The notes beneath the pieces are model-generated. The model saw only the letters and a program-made list of their open reading frames with translations, was not told where the DNA came from and made no database searches. 64,000 nucleotides of DNA from Bradyrhizobium jicamae (GTDB lineage: Bacteria; Pseudomonadota; Alphaproteobacteria; Rhizobiales; Xanthobacteraceae), in the NCBI RefSeq assembly GCF_018130215.1, contig NZ_JAFCKQ010000002.1:558001-622000 (forward strand). Direction: 5' to 3'. The translations under genes and the position numbers were made by a program. Shown here in pieces: positions 32,580-41,447 of the stretch (positions are counted from its first letter, which is position 1; the number at the start of each line of letters is the position of its first letter).

Positions 32580-33122
32580 TCAGTTCTTGCCGAGCAGCTT
32601 CACCGGCCGGCCCTGGCTGATGAAAGCATAGTGTCCGGCGCCGACGCCGCCGACCATCAGCGCCTCCACCACCGGTTCGGCGATCTCGCCGCTGGCCGCC
32701 CAATCGACCACGAAATTGGCGCCGGTGCCGCCGCGGGTATCCGTGGTGGCGATGGAGACCTCGACGGTCGAGAACGGTTTTAGCGCGACCGGCGATTTGA
32801 GGTAGCTCTCCACCATCTTGCCTGATGTGTCGAAATAGGCGATCCGCTTCAGGATCAGTGGCCTCGTCTCCGAGGCGTTGTGAACGCTCAGCGTGACCGA
32901 GAAGTCGGCCCGGAGCTTGCCCTGGCTCATCGACACGCTGGAATAGACCGGCACGTAGAACGCGCCGGAGACGGCGATCGGCTCTGACGGCACCGCGGTG
33001 AGCGAATTCGCAAAATTGTGCTCAATATCGCCCGCTGCTTGCGCTGCCGCCTCTCCCATGCGCACGGTGAGCAGACAGGCAAGAATCGCCAGAAAAATGC
33101 AGCCTGCGCGAATGTGACACAT
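32580..33122 (-). CDS. DUF3124 exported protein
   Basis: A 180-residue protein with a signal peptide (HIRAGCIFLAILACLLTVRMGEAAA). The mature part has the DUF3124 pattern: FYVPVYSSVSMSQGKLRADFSVTLSVHN, then KRIAYFDTSGKMVESYLKSPVALKPFSTVEVSI and GGTGANFVVDWAA. It has a beta-rich look and no catalytic motif. ATG33122 is the first start giving a proper signal peptide; the longer open frame upstream has no coding character. It is divergent from the Kef-type antiporter gene (58-nt gap). Function unknown in the family. Confidence 0.82.
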   Translation of the reverse strand: MCHIRAGCIFLAILACLLTVRMGEAAAQAAGDIEHNFANSLTAVPSEPIAVSGAFYVPVYSSVSMSQGKLRADFSVTLSVHNASETRPLILKRIAYFDTSGKMVESYLKSPVALKPFSTVEVSIATTDTRGGTGANFVVDWAASGEIAEPVVEALMVGGVGAGHYAFISQGRPVKLLGKN

Positions 33123-33180
33123 TGCTCGTTTGATCCTCACGCGCGGTCCTCCAGGTTGCAGCAAAAGGCAGTCTTGACGC

Positions 33181-34920
33181 ATGCACGAACTCATTCGCGA
33201 TATCACCCTCTGCATCCTGTTTGCCTGGGGGCTCGGCCTGTTGGCCCATTTCTCCCGGCAGCCGCTCATCCTGGCGTACCTTATCGCCGGCTTTTTCATT
33301 GGTCCATTCGGCACGGGCTGGGTCAAGTCCCAGGAGTCGATCAGCGTCATCTCCGAGCTCGGCCTGATCTTCATGCTGTTCATGATCGGGTTGGAGATCG
33401 ATCTGAAAAAGATCGTCCGCGCCGGCAAGGTGATCCTGTTCGCGGCGGGCGGCCAGCTGCTGGGTGGCTGCCTGCTCGGCATCCTGTTCTTTGCCGGAAT
33501 CGGGCTGGCGATCGGCGACGGCAAGTTCGATGCGCTTTATCTGTGCGTCGCCTGCGCGCTGTCCTCGACCGTCATCATCGTCAAGGTGCTCTACGAGAAG
33601 CGCGAGCTCGACACGCTGCCCGGGCGGATCACGCTCGGCGTGCTGGTCCTGCAGGATATCTTCGCGATCCTGTTTCTTGCGGTGCAGCCGAGCCTCGACA
33701 ATTTGCAGATTGGTGTGGTGCTGCTGTCGGTGGCTCGCGTCGCGGTGCTTGTTGTGACCGCGCTGGCGTTGAGCCGTTACGTGCTGCCGCGGCTGTTTCA
33801 CCAGATCGCGCGGCGCCCGGAGCTGGTGCTGCTCGGCGCACTCGCCTGGTGCTTTCTGATCGGCGAGATCGCCGAACGGCTGCATCTGTCGCGGGAGATG
33901 GGTTCGCTGGTCGCCGGCGTCTCGCTGTCGACCTTTCCCTATGCGCTCGATGTCACCGCGAAAGTCACGACGCTGCGGGATTTTTTCATCACCCTGTTCT
34001 TCGTCGCGCTCGGCATGACGATCCCGATTCCGGGCCTCTCGGTGATCGGACTGGCGTTCGTGATCGCGGCATTCACCGTGGCCAGTCGCTTGCTGACGAC
34101 GTTCACGCCGCTCTACCTGATGAAGCAGGGCCTGCGCGCCAGCCTGCTGCCGGCGATCAACCTGGCGCAGATCTCCGAATTCTCGCTGGTGGTGATCCAG
34201 ACCGGGGTTGCAGCCAACCATATCGCGACCGAGACGGCGAGCGCCGCCTCCTTTGCCTTCGTGGTGCTGGCGGTGCTCTCGACCTTTGCGATGGGACGCA
34301 GCGACCGGATCGTTCGCGGTCTGATCGGTCCGCTGAAGCGGATCGGTCTCCGCGATCTCGACCACGCCCGCGAAGGCGAGGGGACGGATGAGGGCGGGCA
34401 CGAGGGCGGCCATGGCGAGATCAGGCGCATCGTCCTTCTCGGCTTTTTCCGCTCGGCGAGCGCGCTGCTCAACCAGATCGAGCGGCAGAACCAGTCGCTG
34501 CTCGAGCAGATCAGCGTGATCGATTTCAATCCGGTGGTGTTCCGCACCCTGTCCGACCGTGGCCTGCACGTGATCTACGGCGACGTCAGCAATGTCGACA
34601 CCCTGGTCCATGCCGGTATCGGCAAGGCCGAGATCATCATCCTGAGCGTGCCGGATTTCCTGCTTGTCGGCGTCAGCAACGAGAAACTGGTGCGCCACGT
34701 CCGGACCCTGAACCCGACCGCGAGGATCGTGGCCACCGCGGACCTTCTGGCCGACGTCGACGACCTTTATGCCGCCGGTGCCAACTATGTGACGGTGACC
34801 CGGATCAGCGACGCCGGCGAGCTCTACGCGGTGATCGAGGCCGCCGACGCCGGCCTGCTCGACGACAAGCGCGCTGCGATGGACGCCCAGCTCAGCGAGC
34901 GACGCGAGGTGCTGCCGTAA
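33181..34920 (+). CDS. CPA2-family cation:proton antiporter (Kef type) with TrkA-N domain
   Basis: A 579-residue inner-membrane protein. About 11-12 membrane helices in the first 390 residues match the Na+/H+ exchanger domain (SRQPLILAYLIAGFFIGPFG, ELGLIFMLFMIGLEIDL, SREMGSLVAGVSLSTFPYA). A cytosolic TrkA-N-like domain follows from about residue 415 (RIVLLGFFRSASALLNQI, VIYGDVSNVDTLVHAGI). The Rossmann glycine motif of that domain is degenerate (GFFRSA for GxGxxG), so NAD(H) or glutathione control may be altered. No KefF/G subunit is adjacent. Likely K+ or Na+ efflux; substrate unproven. Confidence 0.88.
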   Translation: MHELIRDITLCILFAWGLGLLAHFSRQPLILAYLIAGFFIGPFGTGWVKSQESISVISELGLIFMLFMIGLEIDLKKIVRAGKVILFAAGGQLLGGCLLGILFFAGIGLAIGDGKFDALYLCVACALSSTVIIVKVLYEKRELDTLPGRITLGVLVLQDIFAILFLAVQPSLDNLQIGVVLLSVARVAVLVVTALALSRYVLPRLFHQIARRPELVLLGALAWCFLIGEIAERLHLSREMGSLVAGVSLSTFPYALDVTAKVTTLRDFFITLFFVALGMTIPIPGLSVIGLAFVIAAFTVASRLLTTFTPLYLMKQGLRASLLPAINLAQISEFSLVVIQTGVAANHIATETASAASFAFVVLAVLSTFAMGRSDRIVRGLIGPLKRIGLRDLDHAREGEGTDEGGHEGGHGEIRRIVLLGFFRSASALLNQIERQNQSLLEQISVIDFNPVVFRTLSDRGLHVIYGDVSNVDTLVHAGIGKAEIIILSVPDFLLVGVSNEKLVRHVRTLNPTARIVATADLLADVDDLYAAGANYVTVTRISDAGELYAVIEAADAGLLDDKRAAMDAQLSERREVLP

Positions 34921-35082
34921 GGCGGGATATCGGTTGCCTTGCGAGAGCTCGCCTCGCCCAGGCAAGAGGTGAATGCCCCGCCTGGTATGCCTGCCGGACG
35001 CATGGCGGGTTGCATAATGATACTGGCGCGCGGTTCGGAACCCGGCTAATCCACTGCCTGCAAAATATGAGATGTCAGGACA

Positions 35083-36159
35083 ATGGCCGATTCAATCCAG
35101 GAAGTGCTGCAGGCGTTTGCGAGGGGCGAACTCGTCGTCGTCACCGATGATGACGACCGGGAAGGCGAGGGCGATCTGATCGTCGCGGCGTCGCTTTGCA
35201 CGGCGGAGAAGATGGCCTTCATCATCCGCCACACCTCGGGCATCGTCTGCGCACCGATCACCACCGAGGACGCGCGCCGGCTGCGGCTCGATCCGATGGT
35301 GGCGCACAACGAGTCCAACCACACCACGGCCTTCACGGTCTCGATCGACTACAAGCCCGACGGCGGCACCGGCATTTCGGCCGAGGAACGCGCCTCCTGC
35401 TGCCGCGCGCTCGCCAATCCCAACGCCGGCGCCAACGACTTTGCGCGCCCTGGCCACATCTTTCCGCTGATCGCGCGCGACGGCGGTGTGCTGCTGCGCT
35501 CCGGCCATACCGAGGCCGCGGTCGATCTTTGCCGGCTCTCCGGCCTGCCGCCGGTCGGCGTCATCAGCGAGCTGATGAACGACGACGGCACCGTGACGAA
35601 GGGCGAGCAGGTCGCGAAATTCGCCGCTGCCCACAATCTCAAGCACGTCACGATCGCTGACATGATCGCCTATCGCCAGGCGCGCGAGAAGCTGATCGAG
35701 CGCGTTGCGACGTTCACGACCGAAAGCCCGATCGGTCCGCTGCAAGGCTATGCCTACCGCTCGCCGTTCGACGAGATCATGCACGCCGCCTTCGTCTACA
35801 ACGGCGTCGGTGACGGCAAGGACGTGCTGACCCGGCTGCACAAGCCCAACATCGTGCTGGACCTGTTCACCGGCCAGGCTCGAATGGAAGCGGTGTTGCG
35901 CCATTTCAAGACGGCCGGCCGCGGCGTGCTGGTCTATCTGCGCGATGGCGCCGCCGGCGTTCCGGTCGAACCGGTCGGTGAGACGAAGAGCGCGGAGGCC
36001 GACCGCAACAGGCAGTGGCGCGAGGTCGGCGTCGGTGCGCAGATCCTGCGCGATCTCGGCATCAGCTCGATCCGGCATCTCACCTCGTCGGTGCACGACT
36101 ACAAGGGACTGTCCGGTTTCGGCATCGAGATCGTGTCGAACGAGAAGCTCGAGAATTGA
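35083..36159 (+). CDS. ribB: 3,4-dihydroxy-2-butanone 4-phosphate synthase with degenerate GTP cyclohydrolase II domain
   Basis: A 358-residue RibBA-type fusion. The N-terminal RibB domain (about 1-200) converts ribulose 5-phosphate to the four-carbon riboflavin precursor and is intact: TDDDDREGEGDL, HTTAFTVSIDY, FARPGHIFPL, RSGHTEAAVDLC. The C-terminal RibA-like domain (from about 210) keeps the fold but lacks the zinc-binding Cys set and the REGRGIG motif; the corresponding stretches read IVLDLFTGQARMEAVLRHF and YLRDGAAGVPVE. GTP cyclohydrolase activity is therefore unlikely, and a separate RibA must exist elsewhere. No FMN riboswitch is visible in the 162 nt upstream. Confidence 0.92.
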   Translation: MADSIQEVLQAFARGELVVVTDDDDREGEGDLIVAASLCTAEKMAFIIRHTSGIVCAPITTEDARRLRLDPMVAHNESNHTTAFTVSIDYKPDGGTGISAEERASCCRALANPNAGANDFARPGHIFPLIARDGGVLLRSGHTEAAVDLCRLSGLPPVGVISELMNDDGTVTKGEQVAKFAAAHNLKHVTIADMIAYRQAREKLIERVATFTTESPIGPLQGYAYRSPFDEIMHAAFVYNGVGDGKDVLTRLHKPNIVLDLFTGQARMEAVLRHFKTAGRGVLVYLRDGAAGVPVEPVGETKSAEADRNRQWREVGVGAQILRDLGISSIRHLTSSVHDYKGLSGFGIEIVSNEKLEN

Positions 36160-36282
36160 ACCATTCCGGGTTCGCGCATCGCGTGCCCCTAAATGACGGT
36201 GAGCGGATCACCAATTGCGCTTCGCATCATAGCGCTTTAATTTATCCGGCAAATTCCGAACCCAGACGCGAAAGGATGTTTC

Positions 36283-37497
36283 ATGAGCGTGAGCCCCAAG
36301 GCCAAGGACAAGCCGGCAGCGGCCAGCTTTCAATGGGATGATCCGTTCCTGCTCGACGACCAGCTTACCGAGGACGAGCGTCTGATCCGCGACACCGCGC
36401 GGGCCTATGCGCAGGACAAGCTGTTGCCGCGGGTCACCAAGGCGTATCTGGAAGAGAAGACCGACCGCGAGATCTTCAACGAGATGGGCGAGCTCGGCCT
36501 GATCGGCGTCACCCTCCCGGAGGAGTATGGCTGCGCCAACGCCAGCTATGTCGCCTATGGCCTCGTGGCGCGCGAGATCGAGCGCGTCGACAGCGGCTAT
36601 CGCTCGATGAACTCGGTGCAGACCTCGCTGGTGATGTATCCGATCTACGCCTATGGCGACGAGACCCAGCGCAAGAAGTACCTGCCCAAGCTCGCGACCG
36701 GCGAATGGGTCGGCTGCTTCGGCCTGACCGAGCCGGATGCCGGTTCCGATCCCGGCGGCATGAAGACCCGTGCCGAGAAGGTGGCCGACGGCTACAGGCT
36801 CAACGGTGCCAAGATGTGGATCTCGAACGCGCCGATCGCCGACGTCTTCGTGGTCTGGGCCAAGTCGGCTGCGCATGACAACCAGATCCGCGGCTTCGTC
36901 CTGGAGAAGGGCATGAAGGGCCTGTCGGCGCCGAAGGTCGGTGGAAAGCTGTCGCTGCGGGCCTCGATCACGGGCGAGATCGTGCTCGACAATGTGGTGG
37001 TGCCGGAAAGCGCGCTGCTCCCCAACGTCGCCGGCCTGAAGGGCCCGTTCGGCTGCCTCAACCGCGCCCGCTACGGTATCTCCTGGGGCGCAATGGGCGC
37101 CGCGGAGGACTGCATGCACCGCGCGCGGCAATACACGCTCGATCGCAAGCAGTTCAACCGGCCGCTCGCCGCAACTCAGCTGGTGCAGAAGAAGCTTGCC
37201 GACATGGAGACCGAGATCGCGCTCGGCCTGCAGGCCTCATTGCGCGTCGGCCGCCTGATGGATGAAGGCAAGATGGCGCCGGAGATGATCTCGATCGTCA
37301 AGCGCAACAATTGCGGCAAGGCGCTCGACATCGCCCGCATGGCGCGCGACATGCACGGCGGCAACGGCATCCAGATCGAGTATCATGTGATGCGCCACGC
37401 CGCGAACCTGGAAACCGTGAACACCTATGAAGGCACGCACGACGTCCACGCCCTGATCCTCGGCCGAGCGATCACCGGCATCCAGGCGTTTTCGTAA
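36283..37497 (+). CDS. gcdH: Glutaryl-CoA dehydrogenase
   Basis: A 404-residue acyl-CoA dehydrogenase, FAD-dependent, converting glutaryl-CoA to crotonyl-CoA in lysine, tryptophan and benzoyl-CoA breakdown. GcdH traits: [56 protein letters not shown], and the C-terminal [22 protein letters not shown] leading to [20 protein letters not shown] with the catalytic Glu in YEGTHD. Length is right for the family. The 123-nt upstream region is AT-richer than its surroundings and probably carries the promoter. Confidence 0.94.
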   Translation: MSVSPKAKDKPAAASFQWDDPFLLDDQLTEDERLIRDTARAYAQDKLLPRVTKAYLEEKTDREIFNEMGELGLIGVTLPEEYGCANASYVAYGLVAREIERVDSGYRSMNSVQTSLVMYPIYAYGDETQRKKYLPKLATGEWVGCFGLTEPDAGSDPGGMKTRAEKVADGYRLNGAKMWISNAPIADVFVVWAKSAAHDNQIRGFVLEKGMKGLSAPKVGGKLSLRASITGEIVLDNVVVPESALLPNVAGLKGPFGCLNRARYGISWGAMGAAEDCMHRARQYTLDRKQFNRPLAATQLVQKKLADMETEIALGLQASLRVGRLMDEGKMAPEMISIVKRNNCGKALDIARMARDMHGGNGIQIEYHVMRHAANLETVNTYEGTHDVHALILGRAITGIQAFS

Positions 37498-37519
37498 GCG
37501 ACCTCGCGACGATTGGGTG

Positions 37520-37600
37520 GGATGGGCAGAGCGAAGCGAAACCCATCTTACCGCCCGCCATGCGGCTCGCATGACGGGTTTCGCTGCGCTCTACCCATCC
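37520..37600. repeat. Dispersed palindromic element
   Basis: Two 28-nt arms (37520-37547, beginning GGATGGGCAGAGCGAAGCG, and 37573-37600) are inverted repeats of each other with three mismatches, separated by 25 nt. The composition (AGAGCGAAGCGAAACCC) is that of rhizobial intergenic palindromes. It lies between gcdH and the MBL hydrolase gene and could fold into a long hairpin in RNA. Confidence 0.7.
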
Positions 37601-37626
37601 TGCAAGATCGTATCCCGGGCACTCCC

Positions 37627-38547
37627 ATGACCGACAACGACGACATCCCGTTCAACCGTGACTTCCCGCTCAAGCCCGGCGTGGTCGAGGAGGTACGGCC
37701 CGGCGTGCGCCGCGTCCTCTGCAACAATCCGAGCCCGTTCACCTTCACCGGCACGGTCAGCTACATCGTCGGTCACGGCAAGGTCGCGATCATCGATCCC
37801 GGCCCGGATAACGAGGCGCATGCGAAGGCGCTGCTCGATGCGGTCAGGGGCGAGACGGTGACGCACATCCTGGTCACCCACACCCATCGCGACCATTCGC
37901 CGAACACGCCGCGCATCAAGGCCGCGACCGGCGCGCCCGTCTATGCCGAAGGGCCGCACCGCGCCTCGCGTCCGCGCTTCGAGAGCGAGAAGCACAACCC
38001 GGAATCCGGTGCCGACCGCGACTTCCGCCCCGACGTGCAGGTGAAGCACGGCGACGTCATCGAGGGCGAAGGCTTTGCCCTGGAGGCGGTCGCCACGCCC
38101 GGCCACACCGCCAACCATCTGGCGTTTGCGTGGGCCGAGCGCAGCATCAACTTCGTCGGCGATCACGTGATGGGCTGGTCGACCTCGATCGTGGCCCCGC
38201 CCGACGGCTCGATGATCGATTACATGGCCTCGCTGGAGCGTCTGGAGCAGCGGCCGGAGCAACTCTATCTCTCGGGCCATGGCCCGGAGATCCCGGAGGG
38301 GCCGCGCTTCGTGCGCTTCCTGGCGCGTCACCGCCGCGCCCGCGAGAGTTCGATCCTGCATCGCCTCGGCAAGGGCGAGACCGACATCCCGACCATGGTG
38401 CGCGCGATCTATATCGGACTCGATCCGCGACTCGCCAACGCTGCCGGCTACTCGGTGCTGGCGCATCTGGAGGATCTGGTCGGACGCGGAATGGTGGTGA
38501 CCGATGGCGATCCGGTGATCGGCGGGAGGTACCGGCTGGCTTCCTAA
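37627..38547 (+). CDS. MBL-fold metallohydrolase (LACTB2/RNase Z-like)
   Basis: A 306-residue metallo-beta-lactamase fold protein. The metal motif HTHRDH (residues 85-90) is followed by ATPGHTANHLAF and VGDHVMGWSTSIVAPPDGSM with the bridging Asp, and YLSGHGPEI supplies a further His. The C-terminal winged-helix-like segment (RESSILHRLGKGETDIPTMVRAIY) is typical of LACTB2 and related hydrolases. Physiological substrate unknown. It is not PhnP-like: it is distant from the phn locus and has the LACTB2 C-terminal domain. ATG37627 is preceded by no strong ribosome binding site. Confidence 0.88.
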   Translation: MTDNDDIPFNRDFPLKPGVVEEVRPGVRRVLCNNPSPFTFTGTVSYIVGHGKVAIIDPGPDNEAHAKALLDAVRGETVTHILVTHTHRDHSPNTPRIKAATGAPVYAEGPHRASRPRFESEKHNPESGADRDFRPDVQVKHGDVIEGEGFALEAVATPGHTANHLAFAWAERSINFVGDHVMGWSTSIVAPPDGSMIDYMASLERLEQRPEQLYLSGHGPEIPEGPRFVRFLARHRRARESSILHRLGKGETDIPTMVRAIYIGLDPRLANAAGYSVLAHLEDLVGRGMVVTDGDPVIGGRYRLAS

Positions 38548-38570
38548 CCTCGCCCCGTCCTTCTCGGGGA

Positions 38571-38695
38571 GAGGTCGAAATTCGAGCGTAGCTCGAATTT
38601 CGGGTGAGGGGCATGCCACAAGCTCAATTTCACCGTTGTGCGCGCGGATGGAAGCCCCTCACCCCGACCCTCTCCCCGCAAAAGCGGGGCGAGGG
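38571..38695. repeat. Pair of inverted REP-like hairpins
   Basis: Hairpin 1 at 38577-38601 (GAAATTCGAGC GTA GCTCGAATTTC, perfect 11-bp stem) is followed by GGGTGAGGGGC. Hairpin 2 at 38668-38695 (CCCTCTCCCCGC AAAA GCGGGGCGAGGG) is preceded by GCCCCTCACCC. The flanks are inverted to each other, so the whole is one composite palindromic element between the convergent MBL and DUF1499 genes. Hairpin 2 resembles the element at 8951-8979. Confidence 0.72.
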
Positions 38696-38720
38696 AGAGC
38701 ACCAGTGACGCGGCGAGACG

Positions 38721-39575
38721 TCACTTTTTCACCGTCTTCGCCGGCGGCGCCTTCGGCGCGACGGGCGCCTTCTTCGCCGGCTTGGAATTGTCGTTCTCGA
38801 CCGCGGTGTTGATGTCTTCGATCAGCCTGGCCACGCGCGCGGCGTTGCTGCCGAGATCGGCGTCGAAATAGCGCGAGGCGGAGCGGATATCGACGCGGGA
38901 GTCCTCGCCGTCGGCGGTGACCCGGATCGAGACGTCCTCGCGGAACCCCATGATCGGCGTGCGCGCCACGGCTTCGATCCGGCCGATGTTGCGCGGCGGC
39001 TGCGGCGCACGCTCGTCGATCACGAGCCATTTGCGGCGGTTGACCAGCCGCAGCGTCAGATCGAAGGCGCGGGTGACCGGGGCCTCGAGCTCGACCGTCT
39101 CGATGTCGGGATAGGCGATGCGCTGCTGTTCGGCCGAATAGAGGCCGGCATAGACCGCCGGATTGGTGCCTTCCCCGGTGCGCAGCCGCGCCAGCGCCTC
39201 GAACTTCGGCGGGTCGATCGGGTCGGTGGTGATGTCGTAGATTCGCGGCAGCTTGCGGTACTGATAGGTGAGATAGGCCGGGTAGGCGAGCACGGCGGCG
39301 TCGATCAGGAACGCAAGCAGGACCCGACCCATGCCGCGGGTACCGTTCTGCCAGATCGCGGCAAAGGCGGCGAGACCGACCAGGATCGAAAGGCCGGTGC
39401 AGCCCAGCGCGCCAAAGAAGGTCGCCAGGGCCGGCTTCACCTCGAGGAAGCCGAAGCGGACGATGAGGATCGAGACCACGACCGCGACGATGGAGAAGAC
39501 GGCAAGGTTGCGCGACCAGGTGGCGAGACCCGACACGGGCTCCTGCTGGTAGGGAGCGGAAAACCTGCGGGCCAT
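38721..39575 (-). CDS. DUF1499 membrane protein
   Basis: A 284-residue protein. Three membrane segments lie in the first 120 residues (AVFSIVAVVVSILIV, FFGALGCTGLSILVGLAAFAA, VLLAFLIDAAVLAYPAYLTY). They are followed by a soluble DUF1499 domain with PRIYDITTDPIDPPKF, FREDVSIRVTADGEDSRVDIRSASRYFDADLGSNAARV and RLIEDIN. The tail is Lys/Ala/Pro-rich (PAKKAPVAPKAPPAKTVKK). The start ATG39575 is the one that puts the first helix near the N-terminus; the upstream open frame runs through a repeat. Function of the family is unknown. Confidence 0.85.
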   Translation of the reverse strand: MARRFSAPYQQEPVSGLATWSRNLAVFSIVAVVVSILIVRFGFLEVKPALATFFGALGCTGLSILVGLAAFAAIWQNGTRGMGRVLLAFLIDAAVLAYPAYLTYQYRKLPRIYDITTDPIDPPKFEALARLRTGEGTNPAVYAGLYSAEQQRIAYPDIETVELEAPVTRAFDLTLRLVNRRKWLVIDERAPQPPRNIGRIEAVARTPIMGFREDVSIRVTADGEDSRVDIRSASRYFDADLGSNAARVARLIEDINTAVENDNSKPAKKAPVAPKAPPAKTVKK

Positions 39576-39701
39576 TCTCTCGATATCTGCCTGATAGCGC
39601 TCTGCCCGGGGCCATTGGCGCCGGGCTCCAAGGGCGGTGTGAGACCACGGACCTGCGGCGAATTCAAGGGAATTGGGCGTTGAACCGTCCTGGTTGACTG
39701 T

Positions 39702-39726
39702 CATGCCCGGGACAAGCCCGGGCATG
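39702..39726. repeat. Palindromic hairpin element
   Basis: CATGCCCGGG ACAAG CCCGGGCATG: perfect 10-bp arms with a 5-nt loop, 14 nt downstream of the acyl-CoA ligase stop on the minus strand. The sequence type (GTCATGCCCGGG..) is that of rhizobial intergenic repeats. It may also terminate the ligase transcript. Confidence 0.6.
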
Positions 39727-39740
39727 GCGCCACCCCTGGT

Positions 39741-41369
39741 TTATGCAGCGCCGGTCGGCAGCGTGTAGTCCTTGAACTGGTCGCGCAGTGCCGTCTTCAG
39801 GATCTTGCCGGTCGCGGTGTGCGGAATGCCCTCGACGAAGGCGACGTCGTCGGGCATCCACCATTTGGCGATCTTGCCGTCCATGTACTTCAGGATGTCT
39901 TCGCGCGTCGCGCTCTGGCCCTGCTTGAGTTGCACGATCAAGAGCGGCCGTTCGTCCCATTTCGGATGATGGACGCCGATCACGGCGGCCTCCGCGACTG
40001 CGGGGTGGCCGACCGCGAGGTTTTCCAGGTCGATCGACGAGATCCACTCGCCGCCGGACTTGATCACGTCCTTGGAGCGGTCGGTGATCCGCATGTAGCC
40101 GTGCTCGTCCATCGTGGAGACGTCGCCGGTGTCGAAATAACCTTCCTCGTCGAGGATGTTGGCGTCGACCCGGAAATAAGCTTTCGCGATCGCGGGGCCG
40201 GACACTTTCAGGCGTCCGAAGGTCTTGCCGTCCCACGGCAGTTCCTTGCCGGCGTCGTCGGTGATCTTCATCTGCACGCCGAACGGCGGATAGCCCTGGG
40301 TCTGCAGGATGTCGAGCCGCTCCTCGCCGGCGCGTTCGTTGAACGGTGGCTTCAGCGTCGCCAGCGTGCCGAGCGGGCTCATCTCGGTCATGCCCCAGGC
40401 GTGGCGCACCTGGCTGCCCATGTCGAGGAAGGTCTTGATCATCGAGCGCGGCATCGCCGATCCGCCGCACACCACCATCTGCAGGTCCGGCAGCTTGAGA
40501 TTGTTGGCGGCCATGTATTGCAGCAGCATCAGCCACACCGTCGGGACACCCGCAGTGTGGGTGACTTTCTCGGTCGAGAGCAATTCATAGACCGAGGCGC
40601 CGTCGAGCTTCGGGCCCGGCATCACGAGCTTGGTGCCCATCGAGGGCGCCGAGAAGGCGATGCCCCAGCTGTTGGCATGGAACAGGGGGACGACGGGAAG
40701 CATTGTGTCCGTAGCGGAGGTGCCGAGCGCGTCCTTCGAGTTGGCCATCAGCGCATGCAAGACGTTGGAGCGGTGGGAATAGAGAACGCCCTTGGGATCG
40801 CCGGTCGTGCCGGACGTGTAACACATCGCCGCCGCAGTGTTCTCGTCGAAGGTCTTCCACTGGAACTTGCCGTCGGAGGCCGCGATCCAGTCCTCATAGG
40901 CGATCGCGTTCTTCAGCGTGGTCTCCGGCATGTGGGCCTTGTCGGTCAGCACCACGTAGCGCTCGACGCTCGGCAGTTGACCGGCGATCTTCTCCAGTAC
41001 CGGAACGAAGGTGAGGTCGGTGACGACGATCCGGTCCTGGGCGTGGTTGACGATCCAGGCGATCTGTTCCGGGAACAGGCGCGGATTGACGGTATGGCAG
41101 ATCGCGCCGATCCCCATGATGCCGTACCAGACCTCGAGATGGCGCCAGGTGTTCCACGCGATCGTGGCGACGCGGTCACCGAGCTTGATGCCGTCGCGTT
41201 CCAGGCTCTGCGAAACTTTCAGCGCGCGGGCGTGGATTTCGGCGTAATTGGTCCGATGGATCGGGCCTTCGACCGACCGCGTCACGACCTCTTGCGTGCC
41301 GTGATATTTCGCGGCGTGCTCGATAATCTTGTGACACAGCAAGGGCCAGTCTTGCATCAAGCCAAGCAT
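39741..41369 (-). CDS. Acyl-CoA ligase (long-chain fatty-acid CoA ligase type)
   Basis: A 542-residue ANL-superfamily adenylating enzyme that activates a carboxylic acid to its acyl-CoA. The P-loop [12 protein letters not shown] is at residues 184-195; also present are [66 protein letters not shown] and the C-terminal catalytic Lys in [18 protein letters not shown]41369 (MLGLMQDWP) is chosen because AGGAGGG lies 9 nt upstream. The sequence resembles medium-chain/3-methylmercaptopropionyl-CoA ligases as much as FadD, so the acid is uncertain. Confidence 0.92.
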   Translation of the reverse strand: MLGLMQDWPLLCHKIIEHAAKYHGTQEVVTRSVEGPIHRTNYAEIHARALKVSQSLERDGIKLGDRVATIAWNTWRHLEVWYGIMGIGAICHTVNPRLFPEQIAWIVNHAQDRIVVTDLTFVPVLEKIAGQLPSVERYVVLTDKAHMPETTLKNAIAYEDWIAASDGKFQWKTFDENTAAAMCYTSGTTGDPKGVLYSHRSNVLHALMANSKDALGTSATDTMLPVVPLFHANSWGIAFSAPSMGTKLVMPGPKLDGASVYELLSTEKVTHTAGVPTVWLMLLQYMAANNLKLPDLQMVVCGGSAMPRSMIKTFLDMGSQVRHAWGMTEMSPLGTLATLKPPFNERAGEERLDILQTQGYPPFGVQMKITDDAGKELPWDGKTFGRLKVSGPAIAKAYFRVDANILDEEGYFDTGDVSTMDEHGYMRITDRSKDVIKSGGEWISSIDLENLAVGHPAVAEAAVIGVHHPKWDERPLLIVQLKQGQSATREDILKYMDGKIAKWWMPDDVAFVEGIPHTATGKILKTALRDQFKDYTLPTGAA

Positions 41370-41447
41370 ACGCAAATCCCTCCTCAAATCCTCGCGCATG
41401 ATCCCCCGGGCATCTTGGGCGGCCGTTGGTGAGATCACGGAACTGAC

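Noticed and set aside
34921..35082. Possible FMN riboswitch before ribB
   Set aside because: The conserved FMN-aptamer blocks (AGGGTGAAATTCCC-like and GACCGGCGGT-like) are not found.
36215..36243. Sigma-70 promoter before gcdH (TTGCGC and TAATTT/TTTAAT)
   Set aside because: Several registers fit equally poorly; no single -35/-10 pair is convincing.
37627..38547. MBL hydrolase as the missing PhnP
   Set aside because: It has the LACTB2-type C-terminal domain and lies over 20 kb from the phn genes among unrelated genes.
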